A DNA stretch of 64,000 nt from Nocardia transvalensis NBRC 15921 (GTDB lineage: Bacteria; Actinomycetota; Actinomycetes; Mycobacteriales; Mycobacteriaceae): assembly GCF_000308875.1 (NCBI RefSeq), contig NZ_BAGL01000052.1, forward strand, positions 124,001 through 188,000, written 5' to 3'. How positions within the stretch are numbered: position 1 is the stretch's first letter; every line of letters begins with the position of its first letter. Of this stretch, positions 50,769 through 59,580 are shown one piece after another. The notes below the pieces were generated by a model. It was not told where the DNA came from. It saw nothing but the letters and a program-made list of their open reading frames with translations, and did no database searches. The position numbers were made by a program, and so were the translations under genes.

Positions 50769-52363
50769 GCGGGAAGCTGTGGGGTATCGGGCTGGGGCCC
50801 GGTGATCCGGAGTTGGTGACGGTCAAGGCCGCGCGCGTGATCGGCGCGGCCGATGTCATCGCCTTCCACAGCGCCCGGCACGGACGCAGCATCTCGCGAG
50901 GCATCGCCGCGCCGTATATGCGAGAGGGGCAGCTCGAGGAGCATCTCGTCTATCCGGTGACCACGGAGACCACCGATCATCCCGGGGGCTATCAGGGCGC
51001 GATCGACGAGTTCTACGAGCACGCCGCCGCCACCCTCGCCGCACATCTCGAGGCGGGCCGCACGGTGGCGCTGCTGGCCGCCGGGGACCCGCTGTTCTAC
51101 AGCTCCTACATGCATATGCACCGCCGGTTGGCGGACCGGTTCGAGGCCGAGATCGTGCCGGGCATCACCTCGGTGAGCGCCGCCTCGGCCGCCCTGGGCA
51201 CGCCGCTGGTGGAGGGCGAGCAGGTGCTGACCGTCCTGCCCGGCACCCTGCCCGCCGACGAGCTGACCCGCCGCCTCGCCGGTGCCGACGCCGCCGTCGT
51301 CATGAAACTCGGCCGCACGTATCCCGGTGTCCGCCAGGCACTCTCGGACTCCGGTCGCCTCGACGACGCCTACTACGTCGAACGCGCCAGCACCGGACGC
51401 CAGCGCGTCCTGCGCGCCGCGGACGTGAACGACGCCGACGTCCCGTACTTCGCGATCACCGTCGTCCCGGGACCGGAACCGACCACCGAGATTCCCCTCG
51501 ACCCTGCGGCGGGCGGCCGGACCACCACCGAGATTCCCCTCGACCCCGCGGCGGGCGGCCGGACCACGACCGCGTCTTCTCGTCTCCCGGCCGGCGGGCT
51601 CGCCGCCGCGGGAGTTCCGGGCGAGGTGACCGTCGTCGGCCTCGGCCCCGGCGCCGCCGAGTGGACGACTCCCGAGGTCACCCGGGCGCTCGCGGAGGCC
51701 ACCGATCTGGTGGGATACACGACATACGTCGACCGGGTCCCCGTCCGCCCCGGCCTGCGGCGGCACGCCAGCGACAACAAGGTCGAATCCGAACGCGCCG
51801 CCATGGCACTGGATCTCGCCGCGCGCGGCGGGCGGGTGGTCGTCGTCTCCTCCGGCGATCCGGGCGTCTTCGCCATGGCCGCGGCGGTGATCGAGGAATC
51901 GGCGGATCCGCAGTGGCGCGACGTCCCGGTCCGGGTGCTGCCCGGTATGACCGCGGCCAGCGCCGTCGCCTCCCGCGCGGGCGCGCCCCTGGGCCACGAC
52001 TTCGCCATGCTCTCGCTGTCGGATCGGCTGAAGCCGTGGGAGGTGGTGGCGCGGCGCATCGCGGCCGTCGCCGCGGCCGATATGGCCCTCGCCGTCTACA
52101 ACCCGGCCTCCTCGCAGCGCACCTGGCAGGTGGCCGCCATGCGCGACCTCCTGCTCGAGCACCGCAAGCCGGACACCCCGGTCGTCCTGGGCCGCGACGT
52201 CGGCGGACCGTCCGAATCGGTGCGCGTGACCACCCTCGCCGACCTCGACCCCGCCGATGTCGACATGCGCACCCTCCTCATCATCGGCGCCTCCACCACG
52301 ACCGCGTTCGACACGCCCACCGGGACCCGGGTGTACACCTCGCGGCGCTACACCGCACACTGA
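50765..52363 (+). CDS. cobIJ: CobI-CobJ fusion methyltransferase
   Basis: A 532-residue fusion of two SAM-dependent corrin methyltransferases. Residues 1-235 are CobI, precorrin-2 C20-methyltransferase (GIGLGPGDPELVTVKAARVI, LLAAGDPLFYSSYMHMHRR). Residues 285-532 are CobJ, precorrin-3B C17-methyltransferase (VTVVGLGPGAAEWTTPEV, VVVSSGDPGVFAMAAAV, LALSDRLKPW-like LSLSDRLKPWEVVARR). The linker holds a perfect 13-residue tandem duplication. The same fusion occurs in M. tuberculosis. ATG at 50765 overlaps the cobH stop. CobG, which works between the two halves' reactions, is encoded 2.4 kb upstream. Confidence 0.95.
   Translation: MSGKLWGIGLGPGDPELVTVKAARVIGAADVIAFHSARHGRSISRGIAAPYMREGQLEEHLVYPVTTETTDHPGGYQGAIDEFYEHAAATLAAHLEAGRTVALLAAGDPLFYSSYMHMHRRLADRFEAEIVPGITSVSAASAALGTPLVEGEQVLTVLPGTLPADELTRRLAGADAAVVMKLGRTYPGVRQALSDSGRLDDAYYVERASTGRQRVLRAADVNDADVPYFAITVVPGPEPTTEIPLDPAAGGRTTTEIPLDPAAGGRTTTASSRLPAGGLAAAGVPGEVTVVGLGPGAAEWTTPEVTRALAEATDLVGYTTYVDRVPVRPGLRRHASDNKVESERAAMALDLAARGGRVVVVSSGDPGVFAMAAAVIEESADPQWRDVPVRVLPGMTAASAVASRAGAPLGHDFAMLSLSDRLKPWEVVARRIAAVAAADMALAVYNPASSQRTWQVAAMRDLLLEHRKPDTPVVLGRDVGGPSESVRVTTLADLDPADVDMRTLLIIGASTTTAFDTPTGTRVYTSRRYTAH
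51482..51562 (+). repeat. 39/42-base tandem duplication in the CobI-CobJ linker
   Basis: The sequence coding for TTEIPLDPAAGGR is repeated in frame (51482-51520 and 51521-51562, the second with one extra Thr codon), with one base change between the copies. It lengthens the flexible linker between the two enzyme halves and looks recent. Confidence 0.9.
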
Positions 52364-52465
52364 ATCCTCGAGTTCCGGCACCGCGGCCGGAGGCATCGGG
52401 CGCGCGGTGTCGCCGACAGCGCGCTAATATTCCACTGTAGAGGGTTGTCGTGGGAAGGGGCTGGT

Positions 52466-53011
52466 GTGGCCGAGAGTTCGTCGAAACGGGGGCTGAACTC
52501 GACCGCGGCGTCACTGCTGGGGTTTCTGCACGAGGGGCCGATGTCGGGCTGGGATCTGGTGAACATGGCCCAGGACCGGATCGGGGACTTCTGGACGATC
52601 ACCCAGAGCCAGGTCTATCGGGAGCTGGGAACGATGGACAAGTCCGGGCTGGTCGAGAAGGGCGCGACCGGCGCGCGGGAGCGCACGCCCTATCACCTCA
52701 CCGAGGCCGGACGGGACGCGTTCGCCGAGTGGATCGCCCGCGATCCCGGCGCCGAGACCATCCGGGTGCCGCTGCTGCTGACGCTGTCGTTCGGCGAGTT
52801 CGTCGATCCCGACCGGCTGGACCGGATCATCGCCGCCAATCGCGAGATCCACGAGGAGCGCCTGGCCGAGTATCTGGAGAGCCGTGACGAGCCGATGTCA
52901 CGGTGCGAGCGGGCCACCCTGGATTTCGGCATCGGATACGAGCGATCGGTGCTGGACTGGTTCGACCGGCTGCCGGAACTGCTGGAGCGGCCGGTCCACG
53001 GTCACGCCTGA
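52466..53011 (+). CDS. PadR-family regulator
   Basis: A 181-residue PadR-type regulator. The winged helix is ASLLGFLHEGPMSGWDLVNMAQDRIGDFWTITQSQVYRELGTMDKSGLVEKG, then a wing (RERTPYHLTEAGRDAF), then a helical C-terminal domain. GTG at 52466 has GGAAGGGG before it; a TTG at 52445 is possible but lacks that support. It sits between cobIJ and cobK. Its 3' end overlaps the end of cobK by ten bases, the two genes being convergent. The target is unknown; a 102-base gap separates it from cobIJ. Confidence 0.88.
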   Translation: MAESSSKRGLNSTAASLLGFLHEGPMSGWDLVNMAQDRIGDFWTITQSQVYRELGTMDKSGLVEKGATGARERTPYHLTEAGRDAFAEWIARDPGAETIRVPLLLTLSFGEFVDPDRLDRIIAANREIHEERLAEYLESRDEPMSRCERATLDFGIGYERSVLDWFDRLPELLERPVHGHA

Positions 53012-53739
53012 GCGCGCAGCCACTCCCTGACCGCCGAGGCGGTCTCCACGGCCGCCGCGCCCGCGGGCAGGGGCGGGCGGTCGACCATGACCACGGGCAC
53101 CCCGCGGGTGCGGGCGGCGGTCAGTTTGGCGGCGGTGAGGTCACCCCCGCTGTCCTTGGTGACCAGTACGTCTATTCGGCGGTCGGTGAGCAGCCGTTGC
53201 TCGTCCGCGACGGTGAACGGTCCACGCGCCAGCAACACTTCGTGCGACTCGGGCACCTCGCCGGTCGGCGGATCGATGGCGCGGATCAGGAACCACTGCC
53301 CGGTCAGGTGCGCGAACGCGGCGACGCCTTGGCGTCCGATCGTGAGGAACACTCGATCGCCCCGTGTCGCAACGGTTTCCGCCGCACCGCGCAGGTCGGG
53401 AACTCGGATCCAGCGATCGCCGGGGACTTCCCGCCAGCCCGGCCGGCGCAGATGCAGTACCGGGATGCCCAGGCTCGCCCCGGCGGCGGCCGCGTGGTCC
53501 GACATGGTGCCCGCGAAGGGATGCGTCGCGTCCACGAGCGCGTCGATGTCGTTGTCCGCCAGCCAGGTTCGCAGCCCCTCCACTCCCCCGAAGCCGCCCA
53601 CCCGCACCGGCCCGGCGGGCAGGACGGGCGCGCGCACGCGACCCGCCAGCGACGACACGATCTCCACACCCCGCTCACCGGTAGCGATCTCGGCCAGTTC
53701 CCGGGCCTCCCGGGTACCGCCGAGCAGCAGGACGCGCAC
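53002..53739 (-). CDS. cobK: Precorrin-6A reductase CobK
   Basis: A 245-residue CobK, the NADPH-dependent reductase of the corrin ring. The N-terminal dinucleotide-binding loop is RVLLLGGTREARELAE. Other motifs are IDALVDATHPFAGTMSDHAA near residue 70, IRAIDPPTGEVP, and VLVTKDSGGDLTAAKLTAA near residue 195, all typical. GTG at 53739 lies two bases after the cobL stop, so cobL and cobK are co-translated. In M. tuberculosis cobM lies between them; here it is absent. Confidence 0.94.
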   Translation of the reverse strand: MRVLLLGGTREARELAEIATGERGVEIVSSLAGRVRAPVLPAGPVRVGGFGGVEGLRTWLADNDIDALVDATHPFAGTMSDHAAAAGASLGIPVLHLRRPGWREVPGDRWIRVPDLRGAAETVATRGDRVFLTIGRQGVAAFAHLTGQWFLIRAIDPPTGEVPESHEVLLARGPFTVADEQRLLTDRRIDVLVTKDSGGDLTAAKLTAARTRGVPVVMVDRPPLPAGAAAVETASAVREWLRAQA

Positions 53740-53741
53740 CG

Positions 53742-54983
53742 CTACCGCTCCGCGCTCTTGGTGACCGACCACTGCGTAACCGGCAGATGAGGTCGCCATG
53801 CCGTGAATCCCCCGAGCGGTTCGGCGCGGGAGATCTGGATCCTGCGCAGCGCGCCGCCGTGCGCCGCCGCCCAGCCGACCACCGCGGACTCCGATTCCAT
53901 GGTGACCGCGTCGGCAACGAGACGACCGCCGGGACGTAAACGCGCCCAGCAGGTTTCGAAGACGCCGGGCTGGGTCAGACCGCCACCGAGGAAGATCGCG
54001 TCGGGCGCTGGGAGCGCGGCGTCGGCGTCGGCGAGCAGTTCGCCGCGGATGTCGATGCCGGGGACGCCCAGGGCCACGGCGTTGTCGGCGATCTGCTGTC
54101 GCCGCGGCGCGGACCGCTCGAAGGTGACCGCGCGGCAGGCCGGATGGGTGCGGCACCATTCGATGGCGATGGTTCCGGAGCCGCCGCCGACGTCCCACAG
54201 CAGCTCCCCGGGCGCGGGGGCCAGGGCGGACAGGGCCAGGGCCCGCACCTCCGCCTTGGTGAGCTGGCCGTCGCCGCCGAAGACGGTGTCGGGCAGTCCG
54301 GGCAGCCGGGTCAGCCGCGGCGCGGCCGGGTCGGCGGCGCAGTCGACGGCGACGACGGCGAGCGGATCACCCGGCGGTTCCGACCATTCCGCGGCGGTTC
54401 CGGTCACGATCCGTTCGGCCGGTCCGCCCAGCTGTTCCAGTACTGTGAGCGAGGAACCGCCGAACCCGTTGCGCGCCAGCAGGTCCGCGAGCAGCGCCGG
54501 GGACGAGTCGTCGGGGACGAGGACCAGGATCCGCCGCCCGTCCGCGAGTTCGGGCAGGACCGTCTCCGGCGGGCGTCCCACGATGCTGACCACCGCGACG
54601 TCCGCGAGACCCCAGCCCAGGCGCGCACAGGCCAGCGCGGCCGACGACGGCTGCGGCAGCACCCGCAGCGCCTGCGCGCCAACGAGTTTCGCGAGGGTGA
54701 CCCCGATCCCGTAGAACATCGGGTCACCGCTGGCCAGTACGCAGATCTTCGAATCACGGTGCGCCGCCAGCAGATCCGGCAGGGCGGGCAGCAGCGGCGA
54801 CGGCCAGGTCACCGGCCGCGCCGTCACCTCCTCGGGCAGCAGGGCCAGCTGCCGCGCCGACCCGAAGACCGTCTCCGCGCCGAGGATCGCGGCACGGCCG
54901 GTCTCGCCCAGACCGCACCATCCGTCGGCCCCGATTCCCACCACGGCGATCGGCCTCTCCGGGGGCCAGGTCGAGGACGTCAT
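53742..54983 (-). CDS. cobL: Precorrin-6Y C5,15-methyltransferase (decarboxylating) CobL
   Basis: A 413-residue CobL. The N-terminal CbiE-like half (IAVVGIGADGWCGLGE, CVLASGDPMFYGIGVTLA) methylates C5. The C-terminal CbiT-like half (TKAEVRALALSAL, LLWDVGGGSGTIAIEW near residue 270, IFLGGGLTQPGVFE) methylates C15 and decarboxylates. The ATG at 54983 overlaps the stop of the upstream reductase gene by four bases (ATGA), tying it into that operon; a GTG 18 bases upstream is also in frame. Confidence 0.95.
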   Translation of the reverse strand: MTSSTWPPERPIAVVGIGADGWCGLGETGRAAILGAETVFGSARQLALLPEEVTARPVTWPSPLLPALPDLLAAHRDSKICVLASGDPMFYGIGVTLAKLVGAQALRVLPQPSSAALACARLGWGLADVAVVSIVGRPPETVLPELADGRRILVLVPDDSSPALLADLLARNGFGGSSLTVLEQLGGPAERIVTGTAAEWSEPPGDPLAVVAVDCAADPAAPRLTRLPGLPDTVFGGDGQLTKAEVRALALSALAPAPGELLWDVGGGSGTIAIEWCRTHPACRAVTFERSAPRRQQIADNAVALGVPGIDIRGELLADADAALPAPDAIFLGGGLTQPGVFETCWARLRPGGRLVADAVTMESESAVVGWAAAHGGALRRIQISRAEPLGGFTAWRPHLPVTQWSVTKSAER

Positions 54984-55741
54984 CGGGGCAGGCGACGCCA
55001 CACGGCCTGCGGGACGAAGCGCGATACGAAGTAGAGCAGCCGCATGACCCCCGGGGCCCAGGTCACCCGTGCGCGGCGGCGCAGTCCGGTGACCACGGCG
55101 TCGGCGACCTGGCCCGGGGTCGCGGGGAACGGGGCCGGGCTCATGCCCTCGGTCATCTTCCCGATGACGAAACCGGAGCGCACCAGCAGCAGGTGAACTC
55201 CGCTGCCGTGCAGGGCGTCCGCGAGCCCGCTCGCGAAGCCGTCGAGCCCGGCCTTCGCCGAGCCGTACACGTAGTTGGCGCGCCGCACCCGGAACCCGGC
55301 GACCGAGCTGAACACCACGAGCTGTCCGCCGCCCTGGCCGCGCAGCGTATTCGCCAGCACGGTGAGGACGTTGACCTGGGCGACGAAGTCGGTCCGCAGC
55401 ACCGCGACGGCCGCCTCCGGATCCCGCTCCGCGACGGCCTGGTCGCCGAGGACACCGAAGGCCAGCACCGCCACGCCGATGCGGCCGTACTCGGCCGTGA
55501 CCTTCTCCAGGAGCGGCTGGTGGCTCGCGAGGTCGTCGGCGTCGAATTCGATCGCGTGGACCGCGGTCGCGCCCGCGGCCTCCACACGGCGCCGAGGTTC
55601 GGCCAGGTCGCCGCTGCGGCGCGCGGCCAGGATCACCGCGCGGCCGGGCGCCAAGCGCTCGGCGATCTCGAGCCCTATCTCACTGCGCCCGCCCAGCAGC
55701 AGGATCACACCCTCGTCGACGTCGCGTCCGCGCACACCCAT
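54980..55741 (-). CDS. DprE2-like short-chain reductase
   Basis: A 253-residue short-chain dehydrogenase closest to DprE2, the NADH-dependent 2-ketoreductase that makes decaprenyl-phospho-arabinose for the cell wall. Shared marks are VILLLGGRSEIGLEIAERL (cofactor loop), IEFDADDLASH, VAVLAFGVLGDQA, RVRRANYVYGSAKAGLDGF (Tyr and Lys of the active site) and the C-terminal WAPGVMRLLYF...WRRLPR. It is probably the counterpart of Rv2073c, a paralogue, not DprE2 itself, since dprE1 is absent here. ATG at 55741. It overlaps cobL by four bases, an unexplained tie to cobalamin genes. Confidence 0.88.
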   Translation of the reverse strand: MGVRGRDVDEGVILLLGGRSEIGLEIAERLAPGRAVILAARRSGDLAEPRRRVEAAGATAVHAIEFDADDLASHQPLLEKVTAEYGRIGVAVLAFGVLGDQAVAERDPEAAVAVLRTDFVAQVNVLTVLANTLRGQGGGQLVVFSSVAGFRVRRANYVYGSAKAGLDGFASGLADALHGSGVHLLLVRSGFVIGKMTEGMSPAPFPATPGQVADAVVTGLRRRARVTWAPGVMRLLYFVSRFVPQAVWRRLPR

Positions 55742-55811
55742 GGCGCCCAGTCTGCCAAACCGCCGGGTACGGCCGGACGCGCCCGGTCCCCGGCTTGCTA
55801 GCGTCGCGGTC

Positions 55812-56219
55812 ATGACGACCGCCGAGACCCGCATCGAACTGTCCCCCGCCGCACTCGAGTTCGTGACCGAGCGGCACCTGGCCACGATCTCCACGCTGCG
55901 CGCCAAAGGCACCCCGCACGTGGTCGCGGTCGGGTTCACGTGGGATCCGGAGGCGGGCATCGCGCGGGTCATCTGCGACGGCGGGTCGGCGAAGGTGCGC
56001 AATGTGCGCCGGAGCGGGTGCGCCGCCGTCAGCCAGGTCGACGGCGCGCGCTGGCTGACCCTCGAGGGCCCGGCCGAGGTCCTCACCGAGCCCGCGGAGG
56101 TCGCCGACGCCGAGCAGCGCTACACCCGGCGGTACCGCGTCCCGCGCGAGAATCCGCGCCGCGTCGTCATCGCCATCCACGCCGACCGCGTCATGAGCAG
56201 CAGCTCCCTGCGCGGCTGA
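55812..56219 (+). CDS. F420-dependent split-barrel reductase (Rv2074-like)
   Basis: A 135-residue split-barrel protein: FVTERHLATISTLRAKGTPHVVAVGFTWDPE at the N-terminus, KVRNVRRSGCAAVSQVDG in the middle and RYRVPRENPRRVVIAIHADRVM at the end. The M. tuberculosis counterpart Rv2074 is an F420-dependent biliverdin reductase and lies in the same place next to the DprE2-like gene, so the same action is likely here. ATG at 55812 stands seven bases after TAGCGT (55799-55804), a leaderless start; the reductase gene diverges from it. Confidence 0.9.
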   Translation: MTTAETRIELSPAALEFVTERHLATISTLRAKGTPHVVAVGFTWDPEAGIARVICDGGSAKVRNVRRSGCAAVSQVDGARWLTLEGPAEVLTEPAEVADAEQRYTRRYRVPRENPRRVVIAIHADRVMSSSSLRG

Positions 56220-56280
56220 CCGAGGGTAGGCACCCGCCGCCGGGAACTGCGGGCGGGGGCCTCGACCACGATCCGGCGGG

Positions 56281-57408
56281 TCAGACGACGGTCAGGCCGT
56301 GCGGCCGGTGGTTCACGGATTCGCAGCCGTCGTCGGTGACCACCACGATGTCCTCGATGCGCGCGCCCCATTCGCCGCGGAAGTAGATGCCGGGCTCGAC
56401 GCTGAAGGCCATCCCGGATTCCAAGGTGATGCCGTTGCCCGCCACGATGTAGGGCTCCTCGTGCACCGACAGGCCGATGCCGTGCCCGGTGCGGTGGATG
56501 AAGTTCTCCCCGAAGCCCGCCTCGGACAGCGGGTTTCGCGCGGCGGCGTCGATCGACTCGGCGGTCGCGCCCGGGCGCACGGCGGCCACGGCGGCGGCCT
56601 GGGCCTGTTCGAGGACGGCGTACCGGGCAGCGATCTCGAGGTCCGGCTCGCCCACGGCGTAGGTGCGGGTGGAGTCGGAGTAGTAGCCGGGTTCCACGGG
56701 CCCGCCGATATCGACGACCACGATATCGCCGGATTCGATGCGCCGGTCCGAGACCTCGTGGTGCGGGTCGGCGCCGTTCGGGCCGCTGCCGACGATCACG
56801 AAGGCGGCCTCGGTATGGCCCTCCTCGACGATGGCGGCGGTGATATCGTCGGCCACCTCGGCCTCGGTGCGGCCGGCGCGCAGCCACTCGCCCACCCGGG
56901 CGTGCACGCGGTCGATGGCCGCGCCGGCCCGGCGCAACGCCTCGATCTCGCTGGCGTCCTTGCTCATTCGCAGTTCCCGCAGCACCGGCGTCGCCGAGAC
57001 CGGCAGCGCGGTGAGCGTATCGGCGATCGGCAGCAGGTGCAGGGCGGGCATGGTGTCGTCCACCGCCACCCGCGCGCCCGCGTTGAGCGCCGACTTCACG
57101 ATCCGGTAGGGATCGATACCGTCGGTCCAGTCGAGCAGTCGCAGGCCCAGTTCGCCCGCGGCCGATCCGGACAGTGACGCCAGCTCCAGCTTCGGGATCA
57201 CCACCGACGGCGTCTCGCCGCTGGCGGGCACGACCAGGCAGGTCAGCCGCTCGAACGACTGCGCCCGCGAGCCGATCAGATACCGCAGATCCGGGCCCGG
57301 CGTGATGAGCAGGGCATCGAGTTTCGCCGCGCGAGTCAGCTCCGCCGCCCGCTCCAGCCGCTTCCCGTAGACGTCCGCCGAAAACCGTGCCTCCGTGTGC
57401 GCGCTCAT
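56281..57408 (-). CDS. pepE: M24-family Xaa-Pro dipeptidase PepE
   Basis: A 375-residue M24 peptidase, which cuts dipeptides with C-terminal proline. The creatinase-like N-terminal domain (residues 1-150) is followed by the pita-bread domain. Metal ligands are in VVVDIGGPVEPGYYSDSTRT (two Asp), RTGHGIGLSVHEEP (His), FSVEPGIY (Glu) and ARIEDIVVVTDDG (Glu). The ATG at 57408 lies seven bases after a TAACGT box (minus strand 57421-57416), so it is probably leaderless. It corresponds to Rv2089c and diverges from the exonuclease gene as in M. tuberculosis. Confidence 0.93.
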   Translation of the reverse strand: MSAHTEARFSADVYGKRLERAAELTRAAKLDALLITPGPDLRYLIGSRAQSFERLTCLVVPASGETPSVVIPKLELASLSGSAAGELGLRLLDWTDGIDPYRIVKSALNAGARVAVDDTMPALHLLPIADTLTALPVSATPVLRELRMSKDASEIEALRRAGAAIDRVHARVGEWLRAGRTEAEVADDITAAIVEEGHTEAAFVIVGSGPNGADPHHEVSDRRIESGDIVVVDIGGPVEPGYYSDSTRTYAVGEPDLEIAARYAVLEQAQAAAVAAVRPGATAESIDAAARNPLSEAGFGENFIHRTGHGIGLSVHEEPYIVAGNGITLESGMAFSVEPGIYFRGEWGARIEDIVVVTDDGCESVNHRPHGLTVV

Positions 57409-57539
57409 AGCTCCGACGTTACCCGGCCCGCGCCCGCTGTTCCCGCGATACATCCGATCACCACACGCGGCAGGGATACCCACCCGCTCCGGTGCGGGTA
57501 TGCGGTTGATTGTCGGCGGGATCGGCTAGCGTCTGGGGA

Positions 57540-58505
57540 ATGAGCTCACCTGCCGCCGGTCCGCTGCTGTTGCTCGACGGGGCCAGCCTGTGGTTCCGGG
57601 CCTTCCACGCGATCCCGGAGAAGATCACCGCGCCCGGCGGTCAGCCGGTGAACGCGCTGCGCGGGTTCACCGACATGGTGGCGGCGCTGATCAAACAGCA
57701 TGCGCCGGGGCGGCTGGTGGTCTGCCTGGACCTGGACTGGCGGCCGGCGTTCCGGGTGGAGCTGATTCCCTCGTACAAGGCACACCGTCTCGACGATGCG
57801 GCGGACGCCGAACCGGGCGCGGAACAGGTACCCGACACGCTGACCCCGCAGGTCGACATGATTCTCGCGGTCCTGGCCGCGGCGGGTATCGCGACCGCGG
57901 GAGCCGAGGGGCTGGAGGCCGACGACGTGATCGGCACCCTCGCCACCCGCGAGGCCACCGACGAGACCATCGTCGTGAGCGGCGACCGCGACCTGCTGCA
58001 ACTGGTCCGCGACGACCCGGCCCCGCCGGTGCGGGTGTTCTACGTCGGGCGTGGGCTGGCCAAGGCCGAGCTGTGGGGGCCCGCCGAGGTCTCCGCGAAA
58101 TACGGTGTGCCGCAACGCAATGCCGGGCCCGCCTACGCCGATATGGCCACCCTGCGCGGCGACGCCTCCGACGGCCTGCCGGGCGTCGCGGGCATCGGCG
58201 ACAAATCCGCCGCCACCCTCATCTCCCGCTTCGGCGACCTCGACGCCCTGGTCGCCGCGGTGCACGACCCGTCCGCCGACCTGGCCCAGGGCGTCCGCGC
58301 CAAACTCCGCGCCGCCGACGACTACCTGAAGGCCGCCGCCCCGGTGGTCCGCGTCGTCCGCGACGCCGAGGTGCACCTGTCCCGCCCCGACCTCCTGCCC
58401 ACCACGCCCGCCGACCGCACCGCCCTCCAGGACCTCGCGGCCGCCTACAACGCCGAGAGCCCGGTGAAACGTCTGATCGCGGCGATGGAATCCCGCTCGG
58501 CCTGA
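57540..58505 (+). CDS. 5'-3' exonuclease (polymerase I-type FEN domain)
   Basis: A 321-residue stand-alone 5' nuclease like the N-terminal domain of DNA polymerase I. Acidic metal ligands are seen in LLLLDGASLWFRAFHA, VVCLDLDWRPAFR, AEGLEADDVIGTLA and IVVSGDRDLLQLV, with the helix-hairpin-helix GDASDGLPGVAGIGDKSAATLI near residue 220. It should remove flaps or RNA primers in repair. ATG at 57540 is seven bases after TAGCGT (57527-57532). The gene matches Rv2090. Confidence 0.94.
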   Translation: MSSPAAGPLLLLDGASLWFRAFHAIPEKITAPGGQPVNALRGFTDMVAALIKQHAPGRLVVCLDLDWRPAFRVELIPSYKAHRLDDAADAEPGAEQVPDTLTPQVDMILAVLAAAGIATAGAEGLEADDVIGTLATREATDETIVVSGDRDLLQLVRDDPAPPVRVFYVGRGLAKAELWGPAEVSAKYGVPQRNAGPAYADMATLRGDASDGLPGVAGIGDKSAATLISRFGDLDALVAAVHDPSADLAQGVRAKLRAADDYLKAAAPVVRVVRDAEVHLSRPDLLPTTPADRTALQDLAAAYNAESPVKRLIAAMESRSA

Positions 58506-58731
58506 TCCGTACCTCCTCCTTCCGGCAAGCTCACGACCGGCCGCCGCCGGAGCCGTGGCGGCAATGGCCGACCGACTCCGAGAAAACGCGGGAATCTGTG
58601 CGCACCACAGTTTTCCGGGCTGCCCACCATGAATAAGGTAGTGGGATACTCGTGTTCGAGGGGTCGGAGGGGAGCACTCTGATTCCAAGGCGCGGACCGG
58701 TTCTCGGCGGTCGCGCTTCGGAGAGGCAGCC

Positions 58732-59580
58732 ATGTGGTGCGGGGTACGGGCATTCCTTGTCGCGGTGACGACGACGGCACTGCTCGGCGCGGCTCCGCTC
58801 CCCCTCGCCGTGCCCGCGCCCACCACGACCACGACGCCTCCTCCGACTACGACATCCTCTCCGACCGGAGGGACGAGGTCGTGCCCGACGACTCCCACCG
58901 TCATCGGCGAATTCTGCCCGGGGCCGGACCCGACTCTGAACGTCCCGTCCACCGCCGAACGCGGCACGCGAATCACCGTGTCCGGCAACTATTGGCGCTG
59001 CGCCACGGTCCGGGTCACGCCGAGCTGGACCGGCACGGCGGAGCCCGCGACGGTCTACGGAGAAGGTTCGTTCGAAATATCGTTCACTGCCACCGAACGG
59101 GTAGCCCCCGGGCAGTATTCGATTCGCGCCACCTGCGGTGAGGCGTCGAAAACCGAGCCGATCACGATCACCGTGCGCTCGGTTCCGTCTTCTTCCACGA
59201 CCACCCGGCCGAAACCCCCGCCGGCCGAGACCACCACGCAGCCGGTCCCGGAAACGTCCGAGACGGAAGTGCCGATCACCACGCGATCGGACGATGATCC
59301 GCAGCGGGACAACACCTTCGGCACCGTACTCGCTGTCGTCGCTTTCCTCCTGGCCGCCGGCGTGGCCGCACTGGTTCTGCGGCGGCGGCGCGGGCGCACG
59401 CCCACAACCGTGCGGGCGCACCACCAGAGCTCGCATCCGCCCCAGGTGCACGTCCAGGTGGTCGCCGATACGAACCCGTCCATCCGGGTCCGCGAGTTCA
59501 TCCGGCCCACCGGCCCGGTCGTCCGGGTCCGGATGACCGGCGGTGAGCCCCACATCCGCGTGCGGGAGGTTCCGCGATGA
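58732..59580 (+). CDS. Secreted, membrane-anchored Thr-rich protein
   Basis: A 282-residue protein with a signal peptide (MWCGVRAFLVAVTTTALLGAAPLPLA). A Thr/Pro-rich stretch follows, then a beta-sandwich-like domain with four Cys (residues about 50-150, possibly disulphide-bonded). A second Thr/Pro-rich linker leads to a membrane helix (FGTVLAVVAFLLAAGVAALVL near residue 205) and a 60-residue cytosolic tail. It resembles an adhesin-like or Ig-like surface protein of unknown role. The next gene overlaps it by four bases and may encode a cytosolic partner. The 226 bases upstream hold no gene I can support. Confidence 0.75.
   Translation: MWCGVRAFLVAVTTTALLGAAPLPLAVPAPTTTTTPPPTTTSSPTGGTRSCPTTPTVIGEFCPGPDPTLNVPSTAERGTRITVSGNYWRCATVRVTPSWTGTAEPATVYGEGSFEISFTATERVAPGQYSIRATCGEASKTEPITITVRSVPSSSTTTRPKPPPAETTTQPVPETSETEVPITTRSDDDPQRDNTFGTVLAVVAFLLAAGVAALVLRRRRGRTPTTVRAHHQSSHPPQVHVQVVADTNPSIRVREFIRPTGPVVRVRMTGGEPHIRVREVPR

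Noticed and set aside
51661..52440. Plus-strand alternative frame inside cobIJ
   Set aside because: The CobJ motifs are intact in the other frame, and this one is Arg-rich and featureless.
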